Assembly: GCF_047663525.1 (NCBI RefSeq)
Contig: NC_092587.1
Location: 42,275,001 to 42,339,000, forward strand
Source: Anas platyrhynchos
Lineage: Eukaryota > Chordata > Aves > Anseriformes > Anatidae
Length of the DNA: 64,000 nucleotides
Direction of reading: 5' to 3'
The notes under the pieces were generated by a model that was not told where the DNA came from, did not search any database, and worked only from the letters and a program-made list of their open reading frames with translations. This document shows positions 1 through 12,600 of the stretch, one piece after another. Numbering within the stretch: the first letter of the stretch is position 1; each line of letters starts with the position of its first letter. The translations under genes were made by a program, and so were the position numbers.

Positions 1-782
1 CTGAGAGGACAACCACGTTTTGGTAGTGTTTCTCCCACAACCTAAGTTTTTATTTGTGCACCTCACCGGTAGATTTATCTTTTCTGTCTTGTTCCAAACA
101 CCACCAGAGCAGCAGCAAAGAAACTAATGATTAAAAGAAAAAAAAAAAATAACTGTAGTAAAGGTGAGAAGTTTTAAGCAATCAGCAGACATTATTATTT
201 TTTTATTACCACTGTCATTACCAGTATGGGGAAAACATCCCTTTGGTACTGAAAAGCACATAATGGCAAGGGGCAACATGAGAAATGCAAGGGATGGGTA
301 AAGGCTGACATATCCCTTTTTAAAGGCAGAAAATTAAATCACAGGGAAATTAAATGACTGGTCAAAGGTCAAACAGCAAACTAAGTACAGAGCGAGGAAA
401 CTGTGTCTTATGTTCAGCTCCTTAACTGTAAGGCTACTACAAAGTGAAAAAAATACCTCAGTTCTGGAATATTAATATCAAAATTAGTTTCACTGAAAAC
501 AGGTTGAATTTCTCTGTCTTGTTCAAAAATGGATTGTGTACTGCCTAATTAAAACTGAAATGAGATCCATTTCAGCAATACTGATTTGGTCAAAACAAAA
601 TTTCAGCTAGTCCATAATATATTTGTACTCATAAAAACTGGTTTGCAATCAGTTTTGGAGAAAGTCATGCCATTAATCAAGGTAACTGCAGCTTTTAAGA
701 ATGGAACAAGAATGCCACAGTTCCTTTCAGAAAGAAGTCAGAAGCTAGCTTTGAGAGATGCCCTGGTATTCCAGGGCTATAT

Positions 783-788
<6 letters not shown>

Positions 789-814
<26 letters not shown>
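789..814. repeat. (TA)n microsatellite
   Basis: An uninterrupted TA dinucleotide run of about 13 units, flanked by related AT-rich sequence. Confidence 0.9.
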
Positions 815-1473
815 AGCAGAGAGAAATTGCATGGGATTAAGGAAAGCAAGGCAGCCCAGGGAAAGAAGCAGACAGGACCTTTTCCCATAGCTTACCTTCC
901 ATGAGGTGAGAGAGGCCTAGACATGATGTGACATTACAGTATATGCTAACAGAGAGTGATCACAAGCTGCGTTTCTGTCTCCGGGGCCAGGAAGCCCTGG
1001 AAGTCTTGCCAGGCCCTGGGGATTAAACTGCAATTAGAACAGATGCCTGAGCTTTGATTGCCCTAAACACTGTCAAGGACAGGGGCTGTCCGGAGAGCCA
1101 CATCGGACCGTAACCCAGTCACCTGGAGTCACTTCTGTCACCTCAGGGGCAACATGGGAAAGTTCAAATGAAAACGCCACACTGAGGTGCACTAACTGGG
1201 TGCTTCGACACCGCAGCAAGACTCTGCCTTGGCAGAGGCACTCCGTGTGTGGAGGAATAGTGATCTTGGCTCCTAACCTTGGGCTGGCCGGGCAGCGTGG
1301 GTCACAGGAATGGCATGCCTCAAGGCGGGGAGGAGGGGGGAGAGAGAGGAGGGGGAATAGCAGGGGCTTCTTCTCAAAATATTAACCCTTCTATTTGGAG
1401 AGCTGTGGCTGCCTTTGAAACCTCTCCTTGTAGACCTATACTTAGCACTGGGTAAGAAGCGTGCAGTGCGTAT

Positions 1474-1528
1474 CTGTGTGTGCATGTTTGTGTGTGTGTG
1501 CATGAGTGTGTGTGTGTGTGTGTGTGTG
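1474..1528. repeat. (TG)n microsatellite, interrupted
   Basis: TG dinucleotide repeat broken by CATG and GAG interruptions. The purest part is at 1506-1528. It lies about 0.4 kb upstream of the MYF6 promoter. The cysteine/valine-rich or histidine/threonine-rich peptides predicted across it are repeat artefacts. Confidence 0.9.
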
Positions 1529-1893
1529 AGCCAGGGAGGGCTGGGGGCGGGCTCCACCCGCAGCCCCCCGCCTTTGTCCTGCGGCCGAGCCCCTTGAGCT
1601 CTGCAGCCGGGCCTCCCGCTGCACCCGGACATGGCCCCACGAGCCCCCTCCACATGTTTCCTCACACATCCCACACTCACCAGTTTTGGGGTATATTTTT
1701 CTATTTCATTTGTTTTCTTTTTTTTAAAAAAAATATATTTTTTTATTTGCCAGTGTCCCCTTGTTCTGCCCCCTTTCCTCCCCCCTTCTAAATTGGAGAT
1801 GTTCTCAGGACAGCGCCCAGGAGACTGGCTGGAATCAGTTTTGGAGGGTGATGCACCGCGACAGCTAAAAGTTGGATAGGGTTTCAGCAGCTC

Positions 1894-1904
1894 CTATATA
1901 TAAA
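1894..1904 (+). promoter_or_regulatory. MYF6: MYF6 TATA box overlapping a MEF2 consensus
   Basis: TATATATAAA at 1895-1904 lies 110 bases before the MYF6 start codon, so transcription should begin near 1925-1935 with a 5'UTR of roughly 80-90 bases. The ten bases CTATATATAA at 1894-1903 also match the MEF2 consensus YTAWWWWTAR exactly. MEF2 is an established activator of MRF4 promoters in mammals. That one element serves both roles here is inference. Confidence 0.75.
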
Positions 1905-1932
1905 GCAGGGGGGACTTATGTCACTGCACTAA

Positions 1933-2995
<1,063 letters not shown>

Positions 2996-3347
2996 GGCAG
3001 GGCCGGCGGGGCTCGGGCCGAGGTCCCGCGGCCCCCCCAAGCCTGACGGAGCGGCCCCCGCCGACCCGAGCCCGAAGGACTCCTCCTGACCCCCTTTTCA
3101 CCCCGAGTTTTGTTTTCTTTACGCCTCGTCGCATAGACCAGCCTCCCCCCCCCCCCAAATTTTCCGTTTTTAATTTAAGAGACTTACTCGCGTGCCGGTG
3201 ATCCGCTTTGCCCGAGGCTCACCGAAACGTCCATTCCTGTCTGAGTGGAGCTGCCGCCTGCCTTCCGTGTTAGCGGCGTTCAGAGAGGTCCCGCCTCGTC
3301 GCGTTTCTGTAAATACTTTTAGTACTGTCTTTTCTTTTGTAAACACG

Positions 3348-3378
<31 letters not shown>

Positions 3379-3475
3379 ATATATATATATTTAAATGGTG
3401 GGATGTGATATTGTATATAAGGACGGACGGATCTCCCGGGTTGTAAAATAAAGCCCTTTGTGTTACAGTGTCTCT
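2996..3475 (+). other. MYF6: MYF6 3'UTR with poly(A) signal
   Basis: The sequence after the MYF6 stop contains AATAAA at 3447-3452 followed by a GT/T-rich stretch, so the transcript probably ends near 3465-3480. A 29-base adenine run at 3348-3376 and an adjacent TATATATA lie inside the UTR. The exact cleavage site is inferred. Confidence 0.7.
3348..3376. repeat. Poly(A) tract inside MYF6 3'UTR
   Basis: Twenty-nine consecutive A bases, about 70 bases before the AATAAA signal. It is a simple repeat. Because it precedes the signal, it is not the remnant of a retroposed tail. Confidence 0.9.
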
Positions 3476-4004
3476 CCTCCCGCTCAGTCAGTACTAACCC
3501 GAGCCTGGAGCCCGAGCCCGCCGTGCCCTCAGCCGGACGACCCCGCAGAGCCGGACCCGTGTGGCGGAGGCAGCTGCGGGGACACATTTCCCTCTGCTCC
3601 CTCCTCTAAGGACCGTCTCTCCTCGCCCAGGCCCGCCCCGGCGGTGCTAATTACCCCCTCCTCCCCTGCCGTCTCCCCGGGGAAGCGGGGTCGGGCACTG
3701 GGAGCCGGGGGGAAGGAGCCCCCCAGCCGCGCCGTGTGCCCCTAAACAGGCAGGGAGAGGGCACCGCTGGCTGAGAAATGAGGGTCTGCAGCACGCTTTA
3801 TGGGCCCCGAGGGGCAGCGGCAGGCTGTGACGGTACCCGGCTCCCCGCGGGGCCGGAGGGCCGTGATTTCTCCCGAGGAAAGGCGACTCCCCTTGGCTTC
3901 CCTGCTACTTGAGGGAGAAGAGAGAGGGGTCCCTCGGGGAGGAAGGAGTTAAGCGGCGAGAGGAGGGGGGCAGCAGCAGACGAAGCCTTTCACTCAGTGA
4001 TGTG

Positions 4005-4031
4005 AAAAAAAAAAAAAAAAAAAAAAAAAAA
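4005..4031. repeat. Poly(A) tract
   Basis: Twenty-seven consecutive A bases in the GC-rich MYF6-MYF5 interval, with no retroposon body recognised upstream of it. Confidence 0.9.
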
Positions 4032-7000
4032 CACAACACAGCCTGTCCGAGGATGGCGGAGCGGCAGCTCCTCGCGGCCAGGACGTTCCGGTTTGTAGGG
4101 GATTGTTTGTAATCCCAGGAAGGGGCGACCACCGGGAAACCAGCGCGCCCTGCCCTGCGCGCACACACACAGCGCGCTGCGGGACAGCTGACAGAGGCAC
4201 CGGCTTCAGCTCAAAGGCTCTGCTGCAACTCTTTGCCCGTGGGCGCTCTCCTCGGCAGCTCTAACCCCTGATTTATTTTTTGTTTTTGTTTTTGAAAGGT
4301 CACAGCCACGTTTCTGGAAGGTCTCACCCTTCCCGGCCACACTGGCACGGCTGCGCTCGCCCGAAGGGGAAGCCCTTGCAGGAGACGCGCGATGCCGGTG
4401 CCGTCCTTCCTCCCTTTTTGTTCGCCGTGGCCTGCCTGGTTTTAAACCTGTTAAGTAATTGCTCTCCGCTGAGAGCGAAATGAGTTGTATCCGTTGGTAA
4501 CAACTCATTGCGGGGGTACGGTGCGATGGGCATGTGGTGACAGAGGACACACGCTTGCCCCCCTTTTCTGGTTCCAAATAAACCCTTTGCTTTGGGGAAC
4601 TCACGGCCTGCTAAGAAAGCGGCGCCTCGGGGAGCTCGGGCTCCTTTCTGCGCGTAATTTGGAGCTCTGGAGAAAGACCGACGAGTCCCGGGGTCCCGTC
4701 CCAGCGCCCAGCACCGCGGCCCGGCGGGGCAGGACCCCGGCAGGACCCCCCCGCAGCGCCTCCTTCGTCGGCTGGGCAACTCGAGCGGAATAGATTTGCC
4801 CCAAGGAAGTTTTTTCATTAAATAAAGAAAATACCTCCCGAAGAGACGCTCCGTGACCCCCGTGCGGCCGGCGTGCCAGGCTTCCCGGCGAACTTCTCGG
4901 TGTGTTTGCAATTAAACTGTTTGCGTTTGATATTAATAACGATAATCTTCGCCTAAATCCGAAGCCAAAGCAAACAGGGCCGTGGAATCACAGAACCAGA
5001 GGGCGGTCACCGGGGGAGGCTGGGGATTTAACCCAGCCTTTCTCCCCAGGCGCCCCGCAGGGAGCCAGCGGGGCGGACACGGGGTGCCGGCGGGCACTGC
5101 GGGGCGCTCCCGCAGCTCGCCACCTGCCCCGCGCCCCTCTCCAGCCCTCCCCGCAGCCAGCCACCTGCTCACGCACCCGGGGAACCCGCACGGAGCTGCC
5201 ACTGCCCTCTCCCGAGGGGAACCCGCACTTTTTTTTTTTCCAGAGCTTTCACCTTCCTGCAGAAAACGAGCTGCGGGAACGGGAGCGGGGGGCAGGGGAG
5301 AGAGGGGGGTGAGTAATTGAGCCATGTGCTCGCCGGGCCGCCCCTTCGGTAGCAGGAACTAGCAACTTTTCCCAGTCTCAAGGCTGCTAAAAATCCCCCT
5401 CGCGTCCCTTTGATCTCTCCTGGGAGTCCCAGAGTGCCAGCAGAGGCCAATGCCTTCTTCAGCTGTCTTCCATACAAATCCCTCTGGCAGGTACTAATGT
5501 GTTTACTTAGGTGTGCGCCGTTCCCAGCGCTGGGGGGAACCAAACGTTTCGCACCCTCCTGCAAGCGCCCGTCCACACGAGCCCAACTGGGAAACCGCTT
5601 TGCGGGGAGCCCCGAGGGGTCCCCGCCGCCCCCTGCCCCAGCGCTGCGGTTCCCGCAGGCTCAGGGCACAAAAATCGCCCCCGCAGCGCCGAGCCCCGGC
5701 CGTGCGGGCCCCCGGTGCGCCCCAGCCCCCCGGCACCGTGCCCGTGCTCCGGGTCCGATGCTCCGGTTTCGGCTCGGTTTGTTCCAGTAGCAACTCTCTG
5801 GGTGTGAAAAAGGATTGGAAGCGCTGCAAACGGGCCGAAGCCATGCAGAAATGCGTGCAGCGCGGCAGCGGGGAGGAAAACCTCCCGAAGAGCTCCTGGG
5901 CACCATTTCCTCCCCGCCGGTGCCCGGTTGCTCCTGCCTTGCAGGCTTGAGGCTCCCGTCTCCTAAAACGCAGCGCTGTCACACACCCGCACCCCCCCCA
6001 CACACACACACACACCACGACCAGCAGCCTCTTAGCTGCTGTTTTCTCTCCCCTGTCTTCAGTTCCGCTCGCCTACCGCACTTTTGCAAATTTGTTTTGA
6101 GATCACTTTACCAGAGGAGCTGGGGGCTCTTCAGGGATACTAATTGCAGATTTTTTTTTCTTCCTGAGTGACAGGCTGTTCCATCCTTTCTTCTTCTCTC
6201 CCCCACCCCCATATACTCAAGGAAAAGGAAACCAATTTTCCTGGGTCCTCCAGGACTTTGGGGAAAAGGCACGTTTCTTCCCAGCCCCAGCCCCGCGGGA
6301 TTAAGCGTTAAACTACGAGCTAAAGCCCTGCCCGCAAGGAGAGCTCAGCGGCTGGCATTGTGCTCCACGGGGCAAGCCTGGAGAGAAACCGCTGAAAGGT
6401 GATCGGAACTCTGCAACCGGCACGGCAAAGAGCAAGTTTATTTGTGCACAAAGCATAAATCTGTAAACAGGTCTATTTTAGCCGGCGCAAACGTGGTAAA
6501 TCAAAGTGTGTGTGTGCGTGTGGCACAGCCCAGGAAAGAGTTCAAGTTACCGCCGAGCAGAGCCCTCCTGACTGGCGGCTTCTTGGGAAAACAATAGGGC
6601 ACCGCCGTGTTTCAGATGTGGCCCAGCTCGGCATCAACCTGCACCTCGGAGCGGCAGAAGCCTGACATTCTGAGCTTTCCCCTTTCTGTAACTTTACTCC
6701 TTTTATCAACTTTCTGCTTTTCCTACAGTATTCATTTCAAAGGGGGCTCCCCCCGTTTATGGCCCCAAATAAACCAAAGCAGCGCAGATGTAGCCTTCCC
6801 AACCCCTCAGATAATCAGGCATCCTTTCTGCCGAAGCAGGGTGTGCTGCCGCTTGCATTTTCCTTCAGGCTGCCCGAGTTGATGCGAGGGCTCCTCGGCG
6901 GCGTGATCCCCTCTGGGGAGGTCCCCCCATCGCGCTGCTGTCTGCAAGGCTCCTTGAGCTGAATTTCCCAGGGCTGGAAATGCCCCGCATCACCTCCTCC

Positions 7001-7797
7001 CAGTCCCAGACGCCTTTCCCTGGGCGCACACCGGGCTTTTGAACCATCTCTGGGTCACGCTCCCTCTCCGTTTGAGTTAACCCAGGGTGCAGGGTTATAT
7101 TCCCAGGTAGGGAAAGTTTCCTTTGCCCTCTCGTAGTGTTTTCCTCAGCTACAAAAGCCACCTGGATGAAACCAAAGGATTCCTGCGCGTTAGCAAATGC
7201 CTGTTAAATGGCTTCATTACCACTCTAATGACCCTTGCACAGCTCCACTCGGCTACTGCTGCGGCTGGGTCTCTGCAAAGCTTTTGTCCCTGACTTGTGT
7301 AAAGTTACTTAGGGATTGCGGGGTTAGAAATTTTACACTTCCAGGAGGGGTTTGTTGCGCTGGCAGCTGGGACGCATCTGTAACGGTACAAGATTGCCTG
7401 AAAGCAGAAAATTAGCAAGCTCAGGGCGCTGCTCGACTGTTGTGTCTCTTGCAGCACCGGGTCACACGAGTAGGAGAAGGAATGGGAAGGGGATTTGTCT
7501 CGGGGAAAACGCGTACATTTTCCTTTGTGAGTACTTTTCCGTGTGACCCGATCCCAGAGCACCCAAATCTATGTTCCCCCCACCTCGCCTCACGCAGTCA
7601 TGCATTTTTGTCCCCCTTGGCGAACCTAAACAGTTAGTGACACCACTTTAACTACACGACAAAGCACCCGAGGGCCAAAGAGAGGAGCAAACCCTTTCGG
7701 CTTAGTACAGGGCTGCTGGGACCATTTTCCCCTTTTCACCCCCAAACCGCACGCCCCCAAGACTTGGCCGAAACGTCGCCAGCAGCTTCACTTCCCT

Positions 7798-7814
7798 CCC
7801 CCCCCCCCCCCCCC
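7798..7814. repeat. Poly(C) tract
   Basis: Seventeen consecutive C bases about 160 bases upstream of the MYF5 TATA box. Confidence 0.9.
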
Positions 7815-7924
7815 TAGAAGCGGCCTGCCCAGCCGGCGGCCAGAGGCGCGGTGCGGAGCGAATTTGTCCCTTGGGGGCTGGAGGGGGCTTGCCCAGCCAG
7901 CCGCGGCAGGGGATGCGGGGGGAT

Positions 7925-7979
7925 ATGCTAATGCCGGCCGGCCGCCGCGGACCAGCCCCCCGGAACGTGGAGATATAAG
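7925..7979 (+). promoter_or_regulatory. MYF5: MYF5 core promoter: octamer-like site and TATA box
   Basis: TATAAG at 7974-7979 lies 113 bases before the MYF5 ATG and predicts a start of transcription near 8000-8010. ATGCTAAT at 7925-7932, about 42 bases upstream of the TATA box, matches seven of eight bases of the POU octamer ATGCAAAT. The surrounding sequence is GC-rich. The TATA call is firm because of its distance and context. Octamer function is inference. Confidence 0.65.
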
Positions 7980-8091
7980 GGCCCCCCGCATAGGGGAAAG
8001 GACACTTCGGCTTAGGTCGCTAATTAGGCAGGAAACCTCCCCGGCCAGCTCGCTTGCCCGAGCTCGGTGGCTGCCGCCCCGGGCTGCAGGG

Positions 8092-9283
8092 ATGGAGGTG
8101 ATGGACAGCTGCCAGTTCTCCCCGTCCGAGCTCTTCTACGACAGCTCCTGCCTCTCCTCTCCGGAGGGCGAGTTCCCCGAGGATTTCGAGCCCAGGGACC
8201 TGCCTCCCTTCGGCGCCCACCAGCCCGCCGAGCCCGCCTGCTCCGAGGAAGAGGAGCACGTCCGAGCCCCCAGCGGCCACCACCAGGCCGGCCACTGCCT
8301 GATGTGGGCTTGCAAAGCCTGCAAGAGAAAGTCCACCACGATGGACCGGCGGAAGGCGGCCACCATGAGGGAGAGGAGGAGGCTGAAGAAAGTGAACCAG
8401 GCGTTTGAGACCCTGAAGAGGTGCACCACGGCCAACCCCAACCAAAGACTCCCCAAAGTAGAGATCCTGAGGAACGCCATCAGATACATCGAGAGCCTCC
8501 AGGAGCTCTTGAGGGAGCAGGTAGAAAACTACTATCACCTGCCGGGACAGAGCTGCTCCGAGCCGACCAGCCCCACCTCCAGCTGCTCCGACGGCATGGT
8601 AAGAGAGGGGCAGGAGCTTGGGGCCGCAGGCAGGGCCCCCTCGGCAGCAGGACGTCAGGGAAAGGTGGCCGCTTTGGGTTAAAACAGGCCCTTTCCTCGG
8701 AGATAACGCCGAGTGTGCCCGGGGGCCGTCGGGGCAGAGAGGGGGCCACCGCCCCGCCAGCTCCCCAAGCCCCTGAGGCTGTCCTGTGTGTGCCCCCTCC
8801 CCGCTCACTGCAGCCGGGGGGCCGTGCATGGGGTCTGGGGACGGGGGGCGGCCGGGGGGAGCGCGGCGGGGCCGGCACTCGCCCCTCGCTGTCTTGCAGG
8901 CTGACTGCGGCAGCCCGGTGTGGCCGGCGAGAGGCAGCAGCTTCGAGGCCGGTTACTGCTCCGAGATGCCCCACGGTAAGGCCGGCAGCGGCGGGCGGGG
9001 GGGGGGCAGCGGGCAGGGGCGGACCGGGGGCCCTGTCGGGCCGGGGTCGCGGCGCGGGGGGCTCCGGTAACGAGCTCCTCGCCTCGCCCCGGCCGCAGGG
9101 TACGGCGCGGAGCCCAGCAGCACCCTGTCCAGCCTGGACTGCCTCTCCAGCATCGTGGACCGCCTCTCCCCGGGGGGGGAGCCCCTCCGACACCCCGGCT
9201 CCCTCTCGCCGGGCGCCAGCATCGACTCGGGGCCCGGGACGCCCGGGACGCCGCCGCCCCGACGGACCTACCAGGCGCTATGA
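8092..9283 (+). CDS. MYF5: Myogenic factor 5, three coding exons
   Basis: A MyoD-family bHLH activator, the earliest myogenic determination factor in vertebrate somites. It acts in the nucleus on E-boxes as a heterodimer with E proteins. Coding exons are 8092-8598 (169 codons, phase 0 end), 8900-8975 (76 bp, phase 1 end) and 9099-9283 (stop TGA 9281-9283). All introns are GT-AG, of 301 and 123 bp. The spliced protein is 255 residues, the length I recall for human MYF5. Visible parts are N-terminal [17 protein letters not shown]; an acidic run EEEEH (residues 52-56); the His/Cys motif [13 protein letters not shown] (68-80); the basic region with Ala90-Thr91 and Lys100, the myogenic code; the helix-loop-helix to about 140; the Ser/Pro-rich segment; and C-terminal helix [12 protein letters not shown]. 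The C-terminal end ACCTACCAGGCGCTATGA gives TYQAL. The ATG chosen opens the family-typical N-terminus. An upstream in-frame extension to 7864 lacks family similarity and lies before the predicted transcription start. Confidence 0.97.
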
Positions 9284-9350
9284 GGGACGCCAGCTCTACC
9301 CTGCAAACCCCGCTGCAAATAAAGCGTGCTACAACACGGCCGGCTCGCCT
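9284..9350 (+). other. MYF5: MYF5 3'UTR start with very early poly(A) signal
   Basis: AATAAA occurs at 9318-9323, only 35 bases after the stop codon, followed by GTGCT and other GT-containing sequence. If used, the 3'UTR would be about 55-60 bases. No equally well placed signal follows in the next few hundred bases, though one lies near 11727. Confidence 0.55.
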
Positions 9351-9548
9351 GGTGCTTCTTTGAACGCATCCCCCGGCGTTACGGGGGGCGGCGGGGGGCC
9401 CGCAGCCTGCGCGGGGACGGGGCCGCATCCTGCCGGGCTGCGGGGGCTGTGCGGGGTGGCCCAAATCTGCCCCCGCTCCCCTCCAGCTGCGGGCACTTTC
9501 CTTTGTCTCCTGTGGGAGTGAAAATAACATTTCCTAGTCATCATCTGT

Positions 9549-9627
9549 ATTATTATCGTTATTACTACTACTACTACTACAACCACCCCTACTACTACTA
9601 CTACTTCTACTACTACTATTACTATTT
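9549..9627. repeat. (TAC/ATT)n trinucleotide microsatellite
   Basis: A run of TAT/TAC triplets with a short interruption (AACCACCCC) in the middle. It marks the sharp change from the CpG-rich MYF5 domain to AT-rich intergenic DNA. Confidence 0.9.
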
Positions 9628-9629
9628 CT

Positions 9630-12600
9630 TGCAAAGCCCTCGTTTCTTTCCATGAACACAAAGACCAAATAAGTATGTCAAAATTTGGCCCTAATATTGC
9701 CTGGTCACTCCGCTCTGTAAAAGAACTGCACGATCCAGGTCTGATACCCTGTAGGGGAATTTTGATCCCAGTCACTCTCGGTGTTCTTGAAGAGACAAAT
9801 TTAGTAGATTTGGTAAGAACAAACCACAGCTATCTCTTTCGCAACCCGCAAGGTACATTTCACAATATTCAGAAAGCAATGTAGAAGTATTTGTTCCTAA
9901 CGCCTCTTGGTCTCACTGTGCAGGATGAAAATTCATGACTTAGTATTTGCAGTTGTGTGGATCTAGAAACAACCAGATCAAGTCTTTGTGAGTTTCAGGG
10001 TTAACAAATACTTCCTTCCAGACACTATGGTTAACTATTTCTACCACAAAAAAAAATCCAAACTTTTACATTTTTTACATCTGTAATCGAAAACTTTTGT
10101 AACTCCCACAAAACAGGCAGGGATGGGAGGGAGAAACAGGCTCCTTCGGTGCATCCAGAAATGTCTTCTCTGGTAAATACTCCGAGGGGGAAGGGACGTA
10201 CACTTGCGTGTTTGCCATTTGTGTTTATGCTGCTATCAATGGGTGGCCAAGGGGCCTGGAAGCAGTAATTCACCTCTGATAAACCTTCCACTTGAAGCCA
10301 GCGCAGCTCAGCCACGTCACCGAGAGTTGCCACCCGCCTGCTCTTTGGCAGCGTCTGCAAAATATGGGTGAGGGGAGCGCAGCTTGGGATGGCCCTGTCC
10401 TCACAGCACACCCCTGGCAGGCTGCAGGAGGCGAGGTGGCACCTGCCTGCCCCACTGAAGTGGCTGGGCTGCTGGCCAGGGCCCCTCCAGCACGGCTCCC
10501 CCCAGAAAGGCCTTTTGCCTGTGCTATGTCACCTCGAGGTAGGTGTTCCCTTTCCTGCAGCGTAATTCAGGAAGAGCTCTTTCCTGAATAGGCTTCCGGC
10601 CTGTGTGGGTAGGTCCCAAATAGTCAGCAAGCAGGGAAGGTGGTTTGACAGCCCTGGACTTAGGCTACGCAGAGGCACAAACGAGGCGTTAGCACACTCT
10701 GGTTATCAGGAGTACACAAGTGCCTAACTCTCATACAGTCTTTCTTGGTTATGGGTGGTAACATCCCAAGCCCTCTGTTCATAGAAATCCTTACACAAGA
10801 CCTTGAGCGTCACTGGTTTTATTCACAATCTCTCACGCATTGCTGCATTGGTGCAGTGCTTGCTCCTTTCAAGCAAAATCCTGTCTCAGGGACTCATCTT
10901 GCGGCTAGGATACAGTGCAAAGCATTTTAAAGGATGGTTTAAAATGAGCCAAGTGGGGAACTTTCTGCATTTCATTCTGCGCAGTGCTGACCTTGGCAAG
11001 CAATCTCCTGTGAAGCATGCAGAGCAACACCAGCAAATCACATGTTGGTAATGTACACCTCTCTTTGGCTGGCAGACATTTTGAGAGTTGCAAAAAGGTC
11101 AATACTTCTGAGAACTGGCTTTTAAGAGAGTGAGCAGAAGTATCCAGCCTGTGGGATGTTTGTCCATAGCCTCCCCAGCCCCGCCAGACTCAGTTACGAT
11201 CTCAGACACTGTTACACACAGCAAGAAGATCGCCTTTTGGTTATAGGACATCTATAAACAAAGCTCCTATGAACCTAACCATGTGGTAATCCTTGGAAGG
11301 AGTGGAAGTTAGCACTGTGAAAACACCTTTGGCCTGTGGATTGGGAAAAACAAGGTGTAAAAAGCTGCTGTCTTGGGAGATAGGCTGTTGTGGTCAAATT
11401 TTGCGTGGTCAATAATAATGACAAGTGCAAATGAAAAGAAAGATTAATGTTCTATGTGAATCAGGCTCACTTAAGGAAGGAAGGCTGTCCCCACAAATAC
11501 TTAAGAAGATGATGGTCTCGAGAACCTAAGCTCCATCTCTCCCAGCTCCTGCTGCCAGCTGAGTGTTGCAGCCTCGGGGAAGACATGCAGCAACCTCACC
11601 CACAAGCAGGCAGGTGGAGTGATGCCTCATGGCCTCGGGTTAATGTAACACAGAAGTTAGAAGTTTTCTGTCTGTCACTTACTGCAATGAAAGGCATAAT
11701 TCTGTGCGTACTTTTTTTTTTTTTTTAATAAAATTCATGTTATATTTTAACTTTACCTCTGAAAGTCATGTTTTCTTGGATTATATTCTGACTGAAGGAG
11801 GCAGCTGGGTTTATATTTGGTGATGAGTTTCTTGTATCTTTCATTAAGAAACCAAGCAGAGGTCTTCAGAGAATACTTATTGTAATCTCAGATCAAAAGG
11901 CCTGCTGTACACTACAAAGCTACTACAGGAACCTAGCAAAGATCTCCTAAATATAACTCAGGAAAATTTCAGCTCAAGGGAGTAAGAGATGTAAGGAACA
12001 CTGACTGTGAATGCACTTCATGTGAAGATCTCCTCATATGAAATTACAGATATCCAACAAATAAAATTGTCATATATTACTTTTTTAACATCAGAAAAGA
12101 TGTAAAACTGAGCTTTACGCTTAGTGTTAGGAAACTCTGCCTTGTAGGGCCTGTGTATTCAGGCCCTCCTCCCTCTCTTTAGTGTGCTTGCAAGTTTCTA
12201 GAACTTTTTTGTCATTGTTATTGGTTTTGTTTGTTTGTTTTTGCTTTGTTTTCTGTGTGATGTCCACGTGTTACTTGTGCGTAGATGGCTGATAATCTGC
12301 CTGTGCTTTTTATACCTTATGTGTTATGAGTGTGTGAATCACTGGGTGTCAGAAGTGCTTGTGCATGCCTCCCAGAATTTCTAGCTGCTGATTGTGTAGC
12401 TGTGTGCCTATTTCTGGAAATCTTTTCTACCTGATATAAATCTTTGTTTTTCTAGGAATGCTTTCTGAGGCATGCGTCAGTGTATTTGTGAGAATCCATT
12501 CTGTGCATCTGTGTGTTCTGTAATGAGCTCTTGCAGAGCTTCTTATAGCAAAGGTTGAAAAACAAGTGTAATCACGATGTTTTTAGTCACTTGCATCTTT

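Larger units (their letters stand above)
1..1890. other. Upstream flank of MYF6, no gene seen
   Basis: No reading frame here resembles a known protein. The first 900 bases are AT-rich. GC content rises towards MYF6. The stretch holds a TA microsatellite, a TG microsatellite and, at about 1030-1130, a cluster of homeobox-like, E-box and TCF-like sites. In other vertebrates PTPRQ is the next gene on this side, but none of its exons is recognisable here. Confidence 0.6.
3480..7970. other. MYF6-MYF5 intergenic region, no gene seen
   Basis: No coding sequence is recognised. In mouse the equivalent interval and the Mrf4 gene body hold Myf5 enhancers, including the early epaxial enhancer with Gli and TCF/LEF sites. 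Here I see scattered E-boxes (CAGCTG at about 4186, 5460 and 7363), a GACCACC half-match to a Gli site near 4128, and homeobox- and E-box-bearing stretches at about 6400-6550 and 7190-7330. None is proved functional from sequence alone. Confidence 0.5.
7860..9480. other. CpG-rich island over the MYF5 gene
   Basis: The whole MYF5 transcription unit, including both introns, is GC-rich with frequent CpG. GC content drops sharply after about 9530. Long antisense frames (8020-8829, 8480-9193, 8805-9530 minus) are by-products of this composition. Confidence 0.6.

Noticed and set aside
3348-4031. Poly(A) runs as tails of processed pseudogenes
   Set aside because: One lies within the MYF6 3'UTR before its own signal and the other has no recognisable cDNA body or target duplication.
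4120-4140. Gli-site half match (GACCACC) in the MYF6-MYF5 interval
   Set aside because: Only seven of nine consensus bases fit, and such matches are common in GC-rich DNA, so I do not call it an epaxial-enhancer Gli site.
5503-6018. 171-codon antisense frame between MYF6 and MYF5
   Set aside because: GC-rich sequence with frames open on both strands. No domain, and no promoter or splice support.
8421-9521. 366-codon plus frame and several long antisense frames over MYF5
   Set aside because: They are out of frame with the MYF5 bHLH exons and cross its introns. High GC leaves few stop codons, so these are shadows.
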